Below are positions 20,353 through 34,226 of a stretch of DNA of 64,000 bases, piece by piece. Source of the DNA: CAIWHR01 sp963726775. GTDB taxonomy: Bacteria; Pseudomonadota; Gammaproteobacteria; Burkholderiales; Casimicrobiaceae. The notes beneath the pieces were generated by a model. It made no database searches. It had not been told where the DNA came from and was given only the letters and a program-made list of their open reading frames with translations. The translations under genes were made by a program, and so were the position numbers. How positions within the stretch are numbered: position 1 is the first letter of the stretch; the number at the start of each line of letters is the position of its first letter. The DNA is taken from assembly GCA_963726775.1 (NCBI GenBank), contig CAVSDL010000011.1, positions 164,867-228,866 of the forward strand. The letters are read 5' to 3'.

Positions 20353-21252
20353 TCAGCCGCGCGGATGGTGCTGCGCATGCAGCTGCTTTAACCGCTCGCG
20401 CGCGACGTGCGTGTAGATCGTCGTCGTCGTGATGTCGGCGTGGCCGAGCAGGAGCTGCACGACGCGCAGGTCGGCGCCGTGGTTGAGGAGGTGCGTCGCG
20501 AATGCGTGCCGCAGCACGTGGGGCGACAGCTTGGTGGCGGGGAGCCCCGCCTTCACCGCGTAGCGCTTCAGCAGGACCCAGAATCCCTGCCGGGTGAGCG
20601 GGCCGCGGCGCGAGGTGACGAACATCGAATCGCTCTTGCCGTCGCCCGCGAGCTCCCCGCGTGCTTCGGCAAGATAGCGCTTCAGCCACTCGATCGCCTC
20701 CTCGCCGAGCGGCACGAGGCGCTCCTTGCTGCCCTTGCCGAGTACGCGCACGACGCCCATGTCGAGCGACACCTGCGCGAGCTTCAGTCCGGTGAGCTCG
20801 GAAACGCGCAATCCGGTCGCGTAGAGGGTTTCCAGCATGGCGCGGTCCCGAAGACCCAGCATGGTGCCGGTATCCGGCGCGGCGAGCAGCGACTCGACCT
20901 GCGTTTCGCTGAGGTTCTTCGGAAGACGGCGCGGCAGCCTGGGCGCGCGCACGCGGGACGTGGGATCGGCACGCAGCGCCGACTGCTGCATCTGCAAACC
21001 GTAGAATCGCCGCAACGACGACAGGCGGCGCGCGATCGACGTTGCCTTGGCCTTCGCACGGTACTGGTCGGCGAGGAACGCCTCGACGTCGCTACGCTGC
21101 GCGGCGAGCAGCGCGCCGCCGCGCCGGGCGAGCCATGCCGCCCATTGCGTGAGGTCGCGGCGATAGCTCGCCAGCGACGCGGGCGCGAGACCATCCTGCA
21201 GCCATACCTGGTCGCAAAAGGCGTCGATCAGAGCGGCGGACGCTTTTTCCAT
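20353..21252 (-). CDS. xerD: Tyrosine recombinase XerD
   Basis: A 299-residue recombinase that acts with XerC at dif to resolve chromosome dimers. The N-terminal SAM-like DNA-binding domain spans about 1-100. The catalytic set is complete: R149 (TGLRVSEL), K173 (LGKGSKER), H245-x-x-R248 (HVLRH), H271 (LGHADI) and nucleophile Y280. Length and context fit chromosomal XerD rather than a phage or integron integrase. It lies after the ogt-like gene on the same strand and is convergent with folB. Confidence 0.94.
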   Translation of the reverse strand: MEKASAALIDAFCDQVWLQDGLAPASLASYRRDLTQWAAWLARRGGALLAAQRSDVEAFLADQYRAKAKATSIARRLSSLRRFYGLQMQQSALRADPTSRVRAPRLPRRLPKNLSETQVESLLAAPDTGTMLGLRDRAMLETLYATGLRVSELTGLKLAQVSLDMGVVRVLGKGSKERLVPLGEEAIEWLKRYLAEARGELAGDGKSDSMFVTSRRGPLTRQGFWVLLKRYAVKAGLPATKLSPHVLRHAFATHLLNHGADLRVVQLLLGHADITTTTIYTHVARERLKQLHAQHHPRG

Positions 21253-21304
21253 CGACTGTTCGCGAGCATGGGGCTGACGGAAGTGGAAAGCGAGCCGTCG
21301 GTCG

Positions 21305-21794
21305 TCACGCGCCGAAGCGGTAGCCCTCGTGCTCGAGCAGCCAGCGCTTGATGGCGATCGGATCGCCGTCGGTGACGCCCATGAAACCGCCGAGCGAACC
21401 CTGGCTGCCGACGACCCGGTGGCACGGCACGATCACGGCGATCGCGTTTGCGCCGCAGGCGCCGCCGACCGCGCGGGGCGCGGTGTGCAGCAGGCGCGCC
21501 AGTTCGCCGTAGGTACGCGATTCGCCGACCGGAATCTTGGTCAGCGCCTGCCAGACGCGCCGGCGAAATGCGGTGCCCTGCGGCGCGAGCGGACACCGTA
21601 AAGCGAAACTGCGGATCGTCGAGCCAGCGCTCCAGCTCCCGCACCGCGCGCTCGGCGACGGTGTCCGCGGGCGCCTGCGCGCGCTCGGACCGCGGCAGGA
21701 ATTCGATGCCGGTCACGGCGCCGCCCGCCGTGCGGATGCCCAGCACCGCGAACGGCGCTTTCATCCTGGCCGCATAGGCAGGCTTGGCGTTCAT
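21305..21794 (-). CDS. ogt: Methylated-DNA--protein-cysteine methyltransferase (frameshifted)
   Basis: This repair protein removes alkyl groups from O6-alkylguanine onto its own cysteine. The N-terminal part is read from 21794 up to about QFRFTV. The frame breaks near 21593, and the neighbouring frame continues PLAPQGTAFRRRVWQALTKI, then IPVGESRTYGELA and the active-site stretch AVIVPCHRVVG, ending YRFGA at 21305. Removing one base (T at about 21593) gives an intact protein of about 162 residues, the normal size. Without repair the active-site PCHR is lost. It lies 28 bases after dctM and is likely in the same transcript. Confidence 0.85.
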
Positions 21795-21822
21795 CGCGTA
21801 CCCCCTCTTCTGTGTCCCGGAT

Positions 21823-23124
21823 TCAACCCATTTTCATCTGCCGCGGCAGAAACGTGACGAGCTCCGGGAAGAACCAGATCCCCAGCACCGCGGCGATCAT
21901 CAGCCAGAACATCGGCAATGCGTTCTTCGCGATATACGTGATCTGCTTGCCGGTCATTCCCTGCAGGACGAACAGATTGAAGCCGACCGGTGGCGTGATC
22001 TGCGCCATCTCGACCACCAGCACGATGAAAATGCCGAACCACAGCAGATCGATGCCGGCGGCGTCGACGGTGGGCAGGATCACGCCCATGGTCAGAACGA
22101 CCATCGAAATGCCATCGAGGAAGCAGCCGAGCACGACATAGAAACCCATCAGCGCGACGATGAGCGCGAACGGCGTCAGGCCGAGCCCGCCGATCCACTC
22201 GGCGAGATGGCGCGGCAATCCGATGTACCCCATCGCCAGCGTCAGGAAGGCGGCGCCGGCGAGTATCAACGCAATCATGCAGTAGAGACGCGTCGCGCCC
22301 ATCAGGCTTTCGCCGAAGGTGCTCCGGCTGAGCGAACCCTGCAGTGCGGATATCGCGAGCGAGCCGACGACTCCCAGCGCCGCGGCCTCGGTGGCCGTCG
22401 CGACGCCGGCGTAGATCGATCCCAGCACCAGAGCGATCAGCAGCATGACGGGGATGAGGTTCCGCGACGCATGAAGCTTCTGCGCCAGCGTGGTGCGCTC
22501 GACCGCGTCCGGAATCGCACCCGGATGCAGCATTGCCCAGGCAACGATGTAGCCCGAGAACAAGAGGGCGAGCAGCGCCCCCGGGATCACACCGGCGATG
22601 AAGAGCTGGGCGATCGACACGTTGGCGGCCACGCCATACACGATCATGATGATCGACGGCGGAATCAGCAGGCCCAGCGTGCCGGCGCCGGCGAGCGTGC
22701 CGATCGTGATGCCCTCGGGATAGCCGCGCGCCTTCAATTCGGGCAGCGTCATCTTGCCGATCGTGGCACAGGTGGCGGCGGAGGAGCCCGACACTGCCGC
22801 GAATATCGTGCAGCCGATGATGTTGGTGTGCAGCAGGCGCCCCGGGAGGCGCTCGAGCCAGGGGGCGAGACCGCGGAACATGTCGTCGGAGAGCCGGGTG
22901 CGGAAAAGAATCTCGCCCATCCAGACGAACAGCGGCAGCGCAGTCAATGTCCACGACGACGACGAACCCCAGATCGTCACCGCCATCGCATCGCCCGCGG
23001 GCCGCGACGCGAACAGCTCCATGCCGATCCACGCGACGCCCGAAAGCGCCAGCCCGATCCAGACACCGCTCCCCAGCAGCGCGAACAGCGCGATGACGAG
23101 GAGCGTGGTGATCAGCGCGTCCAT
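21823..23124 (-). CDS. dctM: TRAP transporter large permease subunit (DctM)
   Basis: A 433-residue membrane protein with about 12 hydrophobic segments. DctM/TRAP signatures are present: FAAVSGSSAATCATIGKM and GTLAGAGTLGLLIPPS, plus the C-terminal QITPPVGFNLFVLQGMTG. It is the secondary-transport subunit, driving uptake of a carboxylate-type substrate with a sodium or proton gradient. The gene starts 15 bases after the small permease stop and follows dctP and dctQ in order. The substrate cannot be read from the sequence. Confidence 0.95.
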   Translation of the reverse strand: MDALITTLLVIALFALLGSGVWIGLALSGVAWIGMELFASRPAGDAMAVTIWGSSSSWTLTALPLFVWMGEILFRTRLSDDMFRGLAPWLERLPGRLLHTNIIGCTIFAAVSGSSAATCATIGKMTLPELKARGYPEGITIGTLAGAGTLGLLIPPSIIMIVYGVAANVSIAQLFIAGVIPGALLALLFSGYIVAWAMLHPGAIPDAVERTTLAQKLHASRNLIPVMLLIALVLGSIYAGVATATEAAALGVVGSLAISALQGSLSRSTFGESLMGATRLYCMIALILAGAAFLTLAMGYIGLPRHLAEWIGGLGLTPFALIVALMGFYVVLGCFLDGISMVVLTMGVILPTVDAAGIDLLWFGIFIVLVVEMAQITPPVGFNLFVLQGMTGKQITYIAKNALPMFWLMIAAVLGIWFFPELVTFLPRQMKMG

Positions 23125-23139
23125 GCCGGCATCATCCGT

Positions 23140-23667
23140 TCACTCATGGTGCGGCGCCGCACCGTGCGTCGCGCGCCGACGGGCGCCTTTGAGTTCGAGC
23201 GAAAATTCGTCGACGAAGGCGACCAGCAGCACAACCGTGCCCGCGGCCATCGCCAGCTGCGGTATCCACAACGGCGTCGCGTCGTTGGCGGTGGAGATGT
23301 CGTTGAACTGCCACGATTGGACGGCGAGACGGACGCTGTAGAACGCGAGCAGTCCGGAGAGCAAGGTCGCGGCCGCGAGCGACCACAGCTCGAGTCCGCG
23401 CCGCATCCGCAGTCCCGCATGCTCGAGCACCAGCGTCACGCGGATGTGCTCCCCGCGTTTCAACGTGTGCGCGAGCGCCAGGAACCCGCAGCCGGCCATG
23501 CAATATCCGGCGTACGCGTCGGTGCCAGGCACGTGAAAATCAAGCAGACGGCCGGCGATGCTCACCAACACCATGGCCAGCGTGCCGACCAGGAACAACG
23601 CCGCCAGGCGGCCGGCGGCGTCGTAGAGCGAATCGAGCATGCGGCGGATGGCCATCCTATTGATCAT
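23140..23667 (-). CDS. dctQ: TRAP transporter small permease subunit (DctQ)
   Basis: A small four-helix membrane protein of about 170 residues, with the DctQ-type features GRLLDFHVPGTDAYAGYCMAG and ALAHTLKRGEHIRVTLVLE. It pairs with DctM to form the translocator. The start is ambiguous: ATG codons at 23667, 23655 and 23640 all lack a clear Shine-Dalgarno. The first lies inside the terminal GCAATGATC of a dispersed repeat element, so that element may supply the start codon. It lies between dctM and dctP; the gap to dctP (283 bases) is largely filled by the repeat. Confidence 0.85.
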   Translation of the reverse strand: MINRMAIRRMLDSLYDAAGRLAALFLVGTLAMVLVSIAGRLLDFHVPGTDAYAGYCMAGCGFLALAHTLKRGEHIRVTLVLEHAGLRMRRGLELWSLAAATLLSGLLAFYSVRLAVQSWQFNDISTANDATPLWIPQLAMAAGTVVLLVAFVDEFSLELKGARRRATHGAAPHHE

Positions 23668-23851
23668 TGCGGAACTGGGTGACGCTTTCGCAAATATGAT
23701 TGCCGTCCCCGCGAACGCGGGGACCCAGAGACGTTCGACCCAAGATACCGGATGACCGTTCCTCGAAACTTCGCCGCTCACGCGGCTCGCTTTCCCGCGT
23801 GCGCGGGAACGACGGCATTTCTGCAGCCGTTGTCACTCAAATCAGTACAAC
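23662..23851 (-). repeat. Dispersed structured element, complete copy D
   Basis: In minus orientation: left tail starting GTACTGATTTGAGTGACAAC, arm with stem TTCCCGC/GCGGGAA, a longer spacer than in other copies, second arm with stem GTCCCCGC/GCGGGGAC (23705-23724), then right tail TTTGCGAAAGCGTCACCC and terminal GCAATGATC. It fills most of the dctP-dctQ gap. Confidence 0.8.
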
Positions 23852-23950
23852 TTGGCAGGTGCAGGGATCAAAGATCCGCCGATCCCTCGTCGCTGCATTC
23901 CCCGGCGGACGCGGCTGTATCAGGTCGCGCGATGCAGGGATGCAAGTGCG

Positions 23951-24934
23951 TCACATCGCGCGATAGGCATCGATCACCCGCCGTCCGTCATCGGCGGATT
24001 TGCGCAGCCACTCGGCGAGCATGTAGTTGCCGACCTTGCGCAGGTCCGCGGTGAGCTGGTCGGAGGGGACGACGATGGTCATTCCCTTGCCTTTCAGTTG
24101 CTCCACGTACCAGCCGTTTTTTTCCTCGGACATTTTCCAGCCCCGCGTCTCGGCCTCGGCGGCGGCCTTCAGCACCGCGGCCTGGGTCGGCTTGTCGAGC
24201 GCGTCGAACGCCTTCTGGTTGAGGATGACCGCATTCTTCGGGAGCCACGCCTGCGTGTCATAGAAATTCTTGATGTGCTCGTAGGTCTTGGAGTCGTACC
24301 CCGTCGCGCCCGACGACATGTAGGCGTCGATGACGCCGGTGGCGAGCGCCTGCGACACTTCGGCTGCCTGCACGGTGACCGGCTGCGCGCCGACAAGTTC
24401 GGCGATCTTCGACGTGGCGGGACTGTAGGCGCGCCATTTGAGACCCTTCATGTCGGCCGCGCTCGCGAGCGTGCGCTTCGTGTAGATGCCCTGCGGCGGC
24501 CAGGGTACCGTGTACAGGAGCTTCATTCCCTGCTTCGCGAGGCGGTCGTCGAGCGCCTTCTTCGATGCCTTGTAGAGTTTCAGCGACTCGGCGTAGGACG
24601 TGGCCAGGAACGGCACGCCATCGATCCCGTAAAACGGATCCTCGTTCTCGAAATTGACGAGCAGGATCTCGCCTGCCTGCGCCTGGCCACCCTGGACCGC
24701 GCGCTTGATCTCGGGGGCCTTGAACAGCGACGCGTTCGCATGCACGGTGATCTTGAGCTTGCCTCCGGTGGCGCGGTCGACGTCCGCCGCGAACTGCTGA
24801 ATGTTCTCGGTGTGGAAGTTGGTGGCCGGATAGGCGGTCGGCAGATCCCACTTCGTTTGCGCGGCGGCGGGAACTGGCGTGCCGACGGTCGCGGCCAGGG
24901 CGAACGACGCGGCTAGGGCGGACAGGCGTGGCAT
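23951..24934 (-). CDS. dctP: TRAP transporter solute-binding protein (DctP family)
   Basis: A 327-residue periplasmic binding protein. The start at 24934 is chosen because AGGAG lies just upstream and a signal peptide follows directly (MPRLSALAASFALAATVGTPVPAAAQ, cleaved near residue 26). The mature part begins TKWDLPTAYPATNFHTENIQ and shows the DctP-type stretches GGKLKITVHANASLFK and GLKWRAYSPATSKIAELVGAQPV. It delivers an organic acid to DctQM. It is the first gene of the dctP-dctQ-dctM operon and is divergent from the 5-oxoprolinase gene. Confidence 0.94.
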   Translation of the reverse strand: MPRLSALAASFALAATVGTPVPAAAQTKWDLPTAYPATNFHTENIQQFAADVDRATGGKLKITVHANASLFKAPEIKRAVQGGQAQAGEILLVNFENEDPFYGIDGVPFLATSYAESLKLYKASKKALDDRLAKQGMKLLYTVPWPPQGIYTKRTLASAADMKGLKWRAYSPATSKIAELVGAQPVTVQAAEVSQALATGVIDAYMSSGATGYDSKTYEHIKNFYDTQAWLPKNAVILNQKAFDALDKPTQAAVLKAAAEAETRGWKMSEEKNGWYVEQLKGKGMTIVVPSDQLTADLRKVGNYMLAEWLRKSADDGRRVIDAYRAM

Positions 24935-25091
24935 CGGGGGTCTCCTGCAACGGAGGGGCGAGGATCGCGTGGAAAGCGCGGGGCAGTGCGAGGTACCGTC
25001 GCGTTTTACCATAAATCGCGCAGTGCGTGGCGCGCCGGGTTGCCGGGCCACGTCATCGATCGGGTGGAGCGAGCCACGAAGGTGCTGCCCC

Positions 25092-25097
25092 TATAAT
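25092..25097 (+). promoter_or_regulatory. Predicted -10 element for the 5-oxoprolinase operon
   Basis: A perfect TATAAT 83 bases before the chosen start codon. The -35 region is weak. Confidence 0.35.
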
Positions 25098-25179
25098 GGC
25101 CTTGTTCGCGACGGTCGCGCAGCCGCTCGGGCGGCACGACACGAGCGGCGTGGTTCCCGTCCCTCTCGTTCCCCTGCCG

Positions 25180-29069
<3,890 letters not shown>

Positions 29070-29073
<4 letters not shown>

Positions 29074-31100
29074 GGAAGCGGTCGGAGGCGCCGACCGACC
29101 GTACGGTCGGCCTCGACTACGTCGTCACGTCGGCGAACGCGGACGCGCCGCTCGCCGCGCGCGTCGAGTGGCTGGAGCATCTGATCGGATGGGTGCGCAA
29201 CGGCAGCGGAGCGGAGACGGCCGAAGAAGCCGGCGGCCCGTCGCCCGCGGTGCGGCTGAAATTCCTGTTGCAGGTCGTCGACCGCCACCCGGACCGGAAG
29301 GCCGACATCGCGCGCTGCCTCCGCGCGACGATCGCCGAATCCAACGCGCTGATGCTGCTGTGCGAAACAGGGCTGCCGCGCGCGAACGCCTTTCTGCAGG
29401 AGTTCGGCCGCCGCGTCACCGCCAGACTATTGCCCGCGCCGCCCGCCGCCGACGACATGGCGGCGTTGTTCCACCGCGTGTTTCCCGACGAGGCCGACGC
29501 CGAATGGGTCGCCGCGCTGCCGGACGAGACGCTCGATGGCCTGGCCGCGCTGTGGCGCGAGGGCGCGGCCGGGCAAGACATCGATCCCTGGCACGCGTTG
29601 CGGCGCGATGCCGACGATGCGCTGCTGGTGCTTGCTTCGCACGCGCAGGCGATCGGACTGTCGGGCCGCGTGTGGCGCCGCACCGCCACCGGGCGACCGC
29701 TCGATTCGCCGTTCGCCGATCTCGTCGGCAGCGTCCGCGAATACATCGTTGCGCCGCGCGGCACCGAAGAATTCGACGCCGCGCGGGCCGCGCTGTCGAG
29801 CGCCATCGCGCGCTGTCGTCGCGCTCTCGCCGACGTGATGGGCCACCTCGAAAGCTATGGCGTGTCGACGGACCTCGTCTACCAGCTCGAACGCGCGCGG
29901 CTGGCGCTGAAGCGCATGGAGGTGCTGGCCGCGCTACGCGGTGGCGAGGACGCGGAGCCGCATGCCGCGGCACGCTTTGCCGCCCGGCTGATCCGCGCCA
30001 ACGCTCGCCAGGACAGCATCGGCACGCTGCTGCGCGAGAATGGACGGCTGCTCGCGCGGCGGGTCGTCGAGTCGGCGCGGCGCACCGGCGAGCACTACAT
30101 CACGCACGATGCCGGCGAATACCGCGCGATGCTCGCGTCGGCGGCGATCGGCGGCGCGGTCACCGCAATCACGGTACTCGTCAAGTTCGCCTCGGTCGGC
30201 CATGCGCTCCCGCTGTTTGTCGAGGGACTCGCGGCGTCGCTCAACTACGCGCTTTCGTTCGTTGCCATTCACCTGCTGCACGGAACGCTGGCGACGAAGC
30301 AGCCGGCGATGACCGCGGCCACGATGGCGGCGAAGCTCAACGTCGCCAAACACCGCGGTCGGTTGCGGGAGTTCGTCGACGAGGTAGCGCATCTCGTCCG
30401 CTCGCAGAGTGCAGCGATCGCGGGCAACCTGCTGCTGGTCGCGCCGGCGGCAGTTCTCATCTACTCGCTGGTGCTCGTTGCGACGGGGACGCGGCTTCCC
30501 GATCATGAGCATGCGCTCCATTACATCGAGGCGCTGTCGCCGCTGGGCCCGACGCTCGTCTACGCGGCGTTCACCGGCGTGCTGCTGTGGCTGTCGGCGG
30601 TCGCCGCCGGGTGGTTCGAGAATTGGGCCACCTACCGGCGGCTGCCCGAGTCGATTGCCCAGTCGTCGCGGCTTGTCGCGTGGCTGGGCCCTGAGCGCGC
30701 GAAGGCGTTCGCCGGGGGTGTGGAGCGCAACGTCGCAGCGCTCGGCGGCAACGTCGCACTCGGCTTCATGCTCGGTATGGCGCCGGTGATCGCGGCGTTC
30801 TTCGGCGTGCCGCTCGAGGTTCGCCACGTGACGCTGTCGACCGGCCAGCTCGCCGTCGCGTCGCTGTCCGAAGGAGCAGGCGTCTTCGGGCAGGCGGCGT
30901 TCTGGTTCGCCTGTGCCGGAATCGTCGTCATCGGCTTCCTGAACCTCGCCGTGTCGTTCGGCCTCGCGCTATGGGTGGCGATCTGGTCGACCGGCGCCGG
31001 CGCCGTGTCGCGGCGGCGGCTGCGCCGCGCGTTGCTCGCGCGGCTCGTCGCCAATCCGCGCGATTTCCTGCTGCCTCCGCGGAGCGAGCGGCGCCGCTGA
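29070..31100 (+). CDS. PF10136-type 'site-specific recombinase' membrane protein
   Basis: A 676-residue protein with a soluble helical N-terminal half (about 1-345) and about six membrane segments between about 350 and 660 (for example AAIGGAVTAITVLVKF, LLLVAPAAVLIYSLVLV, ALGFMLGMAPVIAAFF). This layout matches the family annotated as site-specific recombinase, Gcr-like. No tyrosine or serine recombinase catalytic set is visible, so the family name is probably misleading. The ATG overlaps the oplAH stop by 4 bases, so translation may be coupled. The role is unknown. Confidence 0.75.
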
Positions 31101-31182
31101 CGGCAGGGCGAACGCCGGCCTTCGTCTCGCAAGCGCTGCTGCGCGGGGGCATAATTGCGCGCATTCCCTCCCGGAGCCCGCC

Positions 31183-31662
31183 ATGGCCAGCCTCTACGAT
31201 TTCAGCGTCAACGACATCCACGGCAAGAGCGTCGCGCTCGGTGTCTACAAGGGCAAGGTGCTGCTCGTCGTCAATACCGCGAGCAAGTGCGGTTTCACGC
31301 CGCAGTACAAGGGTCTCGAGGCGCTCTACCGGAAGTTCCAGGGCAAGGGTCTCGAGATCCTCGGTTTTCCGTGCAACCAGTTCGGTGCGCAGGAACCGGG
31401 CAGCGAGAAGGAGATCGAGACGTTCTGCGAAGTGAACTACGGCGTGACATTTCCGCTGTTCGCGAAGGTGGACGTCAACGGCGACGATGCGGCGCCGCTG
31501 TACAGGTATCTCAAGAAGGCGGCGCCAGGATTGCTCGGGTCCGAGGCGATCAAGTGGAACTTCACCAAGTTCCTGATCGACCGCGATGGCAAGGCGGTCG
31601 AGCGCTACGCGCCGAACGCGGAGCCGGAGAGCCTCGCCGGCGCAATCGAGAAACGCTTGTAG
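31183..31662 (+). CDS. Glutathione peroxidase (BsaA/BtuE-like thiol peroxidase)
   Basis: A 159-residue member of the glutathione peroxidase family that reduces peroxides. Peroxidatic Cys36 lies in NTASKCGFTPQY; the FPCNQFG motif supplies C64 and the catalytic glutamine; KWNFTKFLID supplies the conserved Trp-Asn. It uses cysteine rather than selenocysteine, so thioredoxin is a likely electron donor. A CATAAT -10-like element lies at 31150-31155, with a weak -35. It is a single gene following the PF10136 gene after 82 bases. Confidence 0.94.
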   Translation: MASLYDFSVNDIHGKSVALGVYKGKVLLVVNTASKCGFTPQYKGLEALYRKFQGKGLEILGFPCNQFGAQEPGSEKEIETFCEVNYGVTFPLFAKVDVNGDDAAPLYRYLKKAAPGLLGSEAIKWNFTKFLIDRDGKAVERYAPNAEPESLAGAIEKRL

Positions 31663-31821
31663 GTGCCCTGCCAAGCTGAAATGCCAATCCGGCATGGACT
31701 GCAGCACCGAAATCCGGGTTCAGTGGCAGGTGCAGGCGGTCCGGGCGACACCGCCGATTCCGCCGGGCATCGCGAGCCACGAATCGCATTTCGATGCCGC
31801 GCGCCGTCGGAAGCCGGTGCA

Positions 31822-33651
31822 ATGATGCGCGTGCACCTTGGCGTTGCCGGGCTGCGCCGTCTGTGCGCGGTGACGATCGGTGTGGCCTTCGCGCTGTTCG
31901 CGTCCGCGGGCCTGCCGCAACCGAAATGGGCCGATCCCGCAAAGACCGTCCGCGTCATGTTCCCCATCGCCGAGACGGGCTTCGATCCGGGGGCGACGTC
32001 CGATTACTATTCCTCGCACATCCAGCGGGCGATATTCGACCCGCTGTATACGTTCGACTACCTGGCGCGGCCGTACCGGTTCGTGCCGAACACCGCCGCG
32101 GCGATGCCGGAGATCTCGGCGGACGGGCGCACGTGGACGATCCGGATCAAGCCCGGCATCTATTTCGCCGCCGACGCGGCGTTCAAGGGCGCGAAGCGCG
32201 AGCTCACCGCCGACGACTACGTCTTTGCGTGGAAGCGATTGCTCGATCCGCGGATGCGGGCGCCGTTCCTCTGGTATCTGGAAGGAAAGATCGCCGGCGC
32301 CGACGGCGTGCTCGCGAAGGCGAAGGAAGCGGGAAAACTCGACTACGACGCGCCGATCGAAGGCCTGAAGGCGATCGACCGCTACACGATCCGGCTCGTG
32401 CTGAAGGAACCCGACTACGTGATGCTGGGCTACATGTCGCAGACGCCGATGGCCGCCGTCGCGCGCGAGGTGATCGAAGCCTACGGTGACGCGTCCGGCT
32501 GGGCGATGGCGAACCCCGTGGGCACCGGTCCCTACCGGCTCGCGCAGTGGCGGCGCGGCCAGAAGATCGTGCTCGAGGCGAACCCCGAATTTCGCGAGGA
32601 GTACTTTCCCGAAAATGGCGAGCCCGGCGATCGCGAGCTGATCGCCGCGATGAAGGGCAAACGGCTGCCGCAGGTCGGCCGCATCGAGGTGTCGATCATC
32701 GAGGAGTCGAACCCGCAGCTTCTCGCCTTCAACAGTCGCGAACTCGACTACGCGAACGTGCCGGCAGATCTCGTTGCCAACGTGCTTGATCCTGGCGACA
32801 CGCTGAAGTCGCGCTACGTGGCGGAGGCCGTGCGGCTCGCGCGCGTGATGCAGCCTTCGCTCGCGTATTGCTACTTCAACATGGACGATCCGGTGGTCGG
32901 CGGTTACACGCCGGAGCGAATCGCGCTGCGGCGCGCCATCATCATGGGCTTCAACACGCACGACCTCGTCAATGTCTGGTACCAGGGGCAGGCGGTGCCG
33001 GCGACGCAGCCGATTCCGCCGCCCGTGGCCGGCCACAGCGCGAAATTCGACGTCAACGTCAAATATGATCCGGCGACGGCGAAGGCGCTGCTCGATCGTT
33101 TTGGCTACACGGATCGCGACGGCGACGGCTGGCGCGATCTTCCCGACGGCCGGCCGCTGGTGCTGTCGATGGGGAGCTCGACGTCGGGTCGCGACCGCGA
33201 GCGCGACGAGTTGTGGAAGAAGAGCATGTCGTCGATCGGGATCCGGATCGAATTCATCAAGCAGAAGTGGCCCGATCTCCTCAAGATGGGCCGCGCGGGC
33301 AAGCTGCAGATGTGGCCGGTGGGCTGGATCACGACCTACGGCGAGGGCGACGCCTTCATGCAGCTCCTGTACAGCCGGAACATCGGGCAGTCGAACTACG
33401 CGCGCTTCGTCAACGCCGAGTACGACGAGCTCTACCGGCAGTCGAAGCGGATCCCCGACGGCCCGGAGCGCAGTGCGATCTATCGCAAGATGGCGGGAAT
33501 CGTCGCCGCCTACAACCCGTGGGACCTGGGCGTCTACCAGTACCAGAATACGCTGGTGCGTCCCTGGATGCAGGGGTACAAGAAGCACGTCTACTACGAG
33601 CACGCGTGGAAGTACTACGACGTGGATCTCGCGCGGCAACAGGCCAAGTGA
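31822..33651 (+). CDS. ABC transporter solute-binding protein, family 5 (peptide/opine type)
   Basis: A 609-residue periplasmic protein with a signal peptide (VTIGVAFALFASAGLPQ region) and the SBP_bac_5 fold. PIAETGFDPG lies near the mature N-terminus; ISADGRTWTIRIKPGIYFA and the ADDYVFAWKRLLDP motif (the family signature) follow, as does NPVGTGPYRLAQWRRGQKI. It binds oligopeptides or other amphipathic ligands for an ABC importer. No permease or ATPase genes are adjacent, so it is an orphan in this window. Two ATGs in tandem (31822, 31825) are equally possible starts. Confidence 0.9.
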   Translation: MMRVHLGVAGLRRLCAVTIGVAFALFASAGLPQPKWADPAKTVRVMFPIAETGFDPGATSDYYSSHIQRAIFDPLYTFDYLARPYRFVPNTAAAMPEISADGRTWTIRIKPGIYFAADAAFKGAKRELTADDYVFAWKRLLDPRMRAPFLWYLEGKIAGADGVLAKAKEAGKLDYDAPIEGLKAIDRYTIRLVLKEPDYVMLGYMSQTPMAAVAREVIEAYGDASGWAMANPVGTGPYRLAQWRRGQKIVLEANPEFREEYFPENGEPGDRELIAAMKGKRLPQVGRIEVSIIEESNPQLLAFNSRELDYANVPADLVANVLDPGDTLKSRYVAEAVRLARVMQPSLAYCYFNMDDPVVGGYTPERIALRRAIIMGFNTHDLVNVWYQGQAVPATQPIPPPVAGHSAKFDVNVKYDPATAKALLDRFGYTDRDGDGWRDLPDGRPLVLSMGSSTSGRDRERDELWKKSMSSIGIRIEFIKQKWPDLLKMGRAGKLQMWPVGWITTYGEGDAFMQLLYSRNIGQSNYARFVNAEYDELYRQSKRIPDGPERSAIYRKMAGIVAAYNPWDLGVYQYQNTLVRPWMQGYKKHVYYEHAWKYYDVDLARQQAK

Positions 33652-33719
33652 GTCGGCTTGTTGTCAACTTGCGAGACATTGTTTCCCGCTTCCCGACGCG
33701 AGCATCCATTTCCCCGGCG

Positions 33720-33805
33720 TTGTCGTCCTCGCGAACGCGGGGACCCGGTGGCGTTGATTTGCATCGGAAAGACGCCGGGTTCCCGCGTCCGCGGAAACGA
33801 CGATA
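33720..33805 (+). repeat. Dispersed structured element, core copy F
   Basis: Arm 1 GTCCTCGC/GCGGGGAC with a GAAC loop; arm 2 GTTCCCGC/GCGGAAAC. The conserved outer tails are degenerate or absent. Confidence 0.7.
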
Positions 33806-34076
33806 CCCTTGCCAGGCCGTCGACTCTTGGAGACAACCTCCTGGCGCCTTACGGTCAATCCCGGCAGGCGCCGCAGCGAGGCGCGGCGGGCTGGGCGCGC
33901 ACCGTCGCATCCGGCCGCAGCCGCGCCGGATGGCGTGGCCATCGCCCTCGATCGTTGCGCCGCCGCGACAAGCGATCGCGCCCCGCGATCGAAATGCGGT
34001 GCCGCGCATTGCCGGGCGTCCGCCCCCCGCGTAGAATTCAATTCGTATCGATGCACCAGCAATGAAGCGAGGATCC

Positions 34077-34226
34077 ATGTTCAAGGCGTGCCATCAAACT
34101 CCGCTCACGTCCGCATCCGCGGGCGGGACGGTCGCGCGCGTCCGCGGCAGCCTCACGATCGAATGGCTGCCGCGAATGGCGAATCGCCCCGACTCGCTCC
34201 CGACCTGCCGCGGCGTCTCGCGGTAA
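34077..34226 (+). CDS. Possible 49-residue small protein
   Basis: ATG at 34077 follows GCGAGGA by 5 bases, and a TAGAAT hexamer lies 43 bases upstream. The product (MFKACHQTPLTSASAGG...) has no recognisable motif and could be chance. Reported because the start context is better than for neighbouring frames. Confidence 0.2.
   Translation: MFKACHQTPLTSASAGGTVARVRGSLTIEWLPRMANRPDSLPTCRGVSR

Noticed and set aside
20353..21252. Tyrosine recombinase as a sign of an integron or genomic island
   Set aside because: The catalytic set, length and housekeeping neighbours fit chromosomal XerD; no att sites or cargo are seen.
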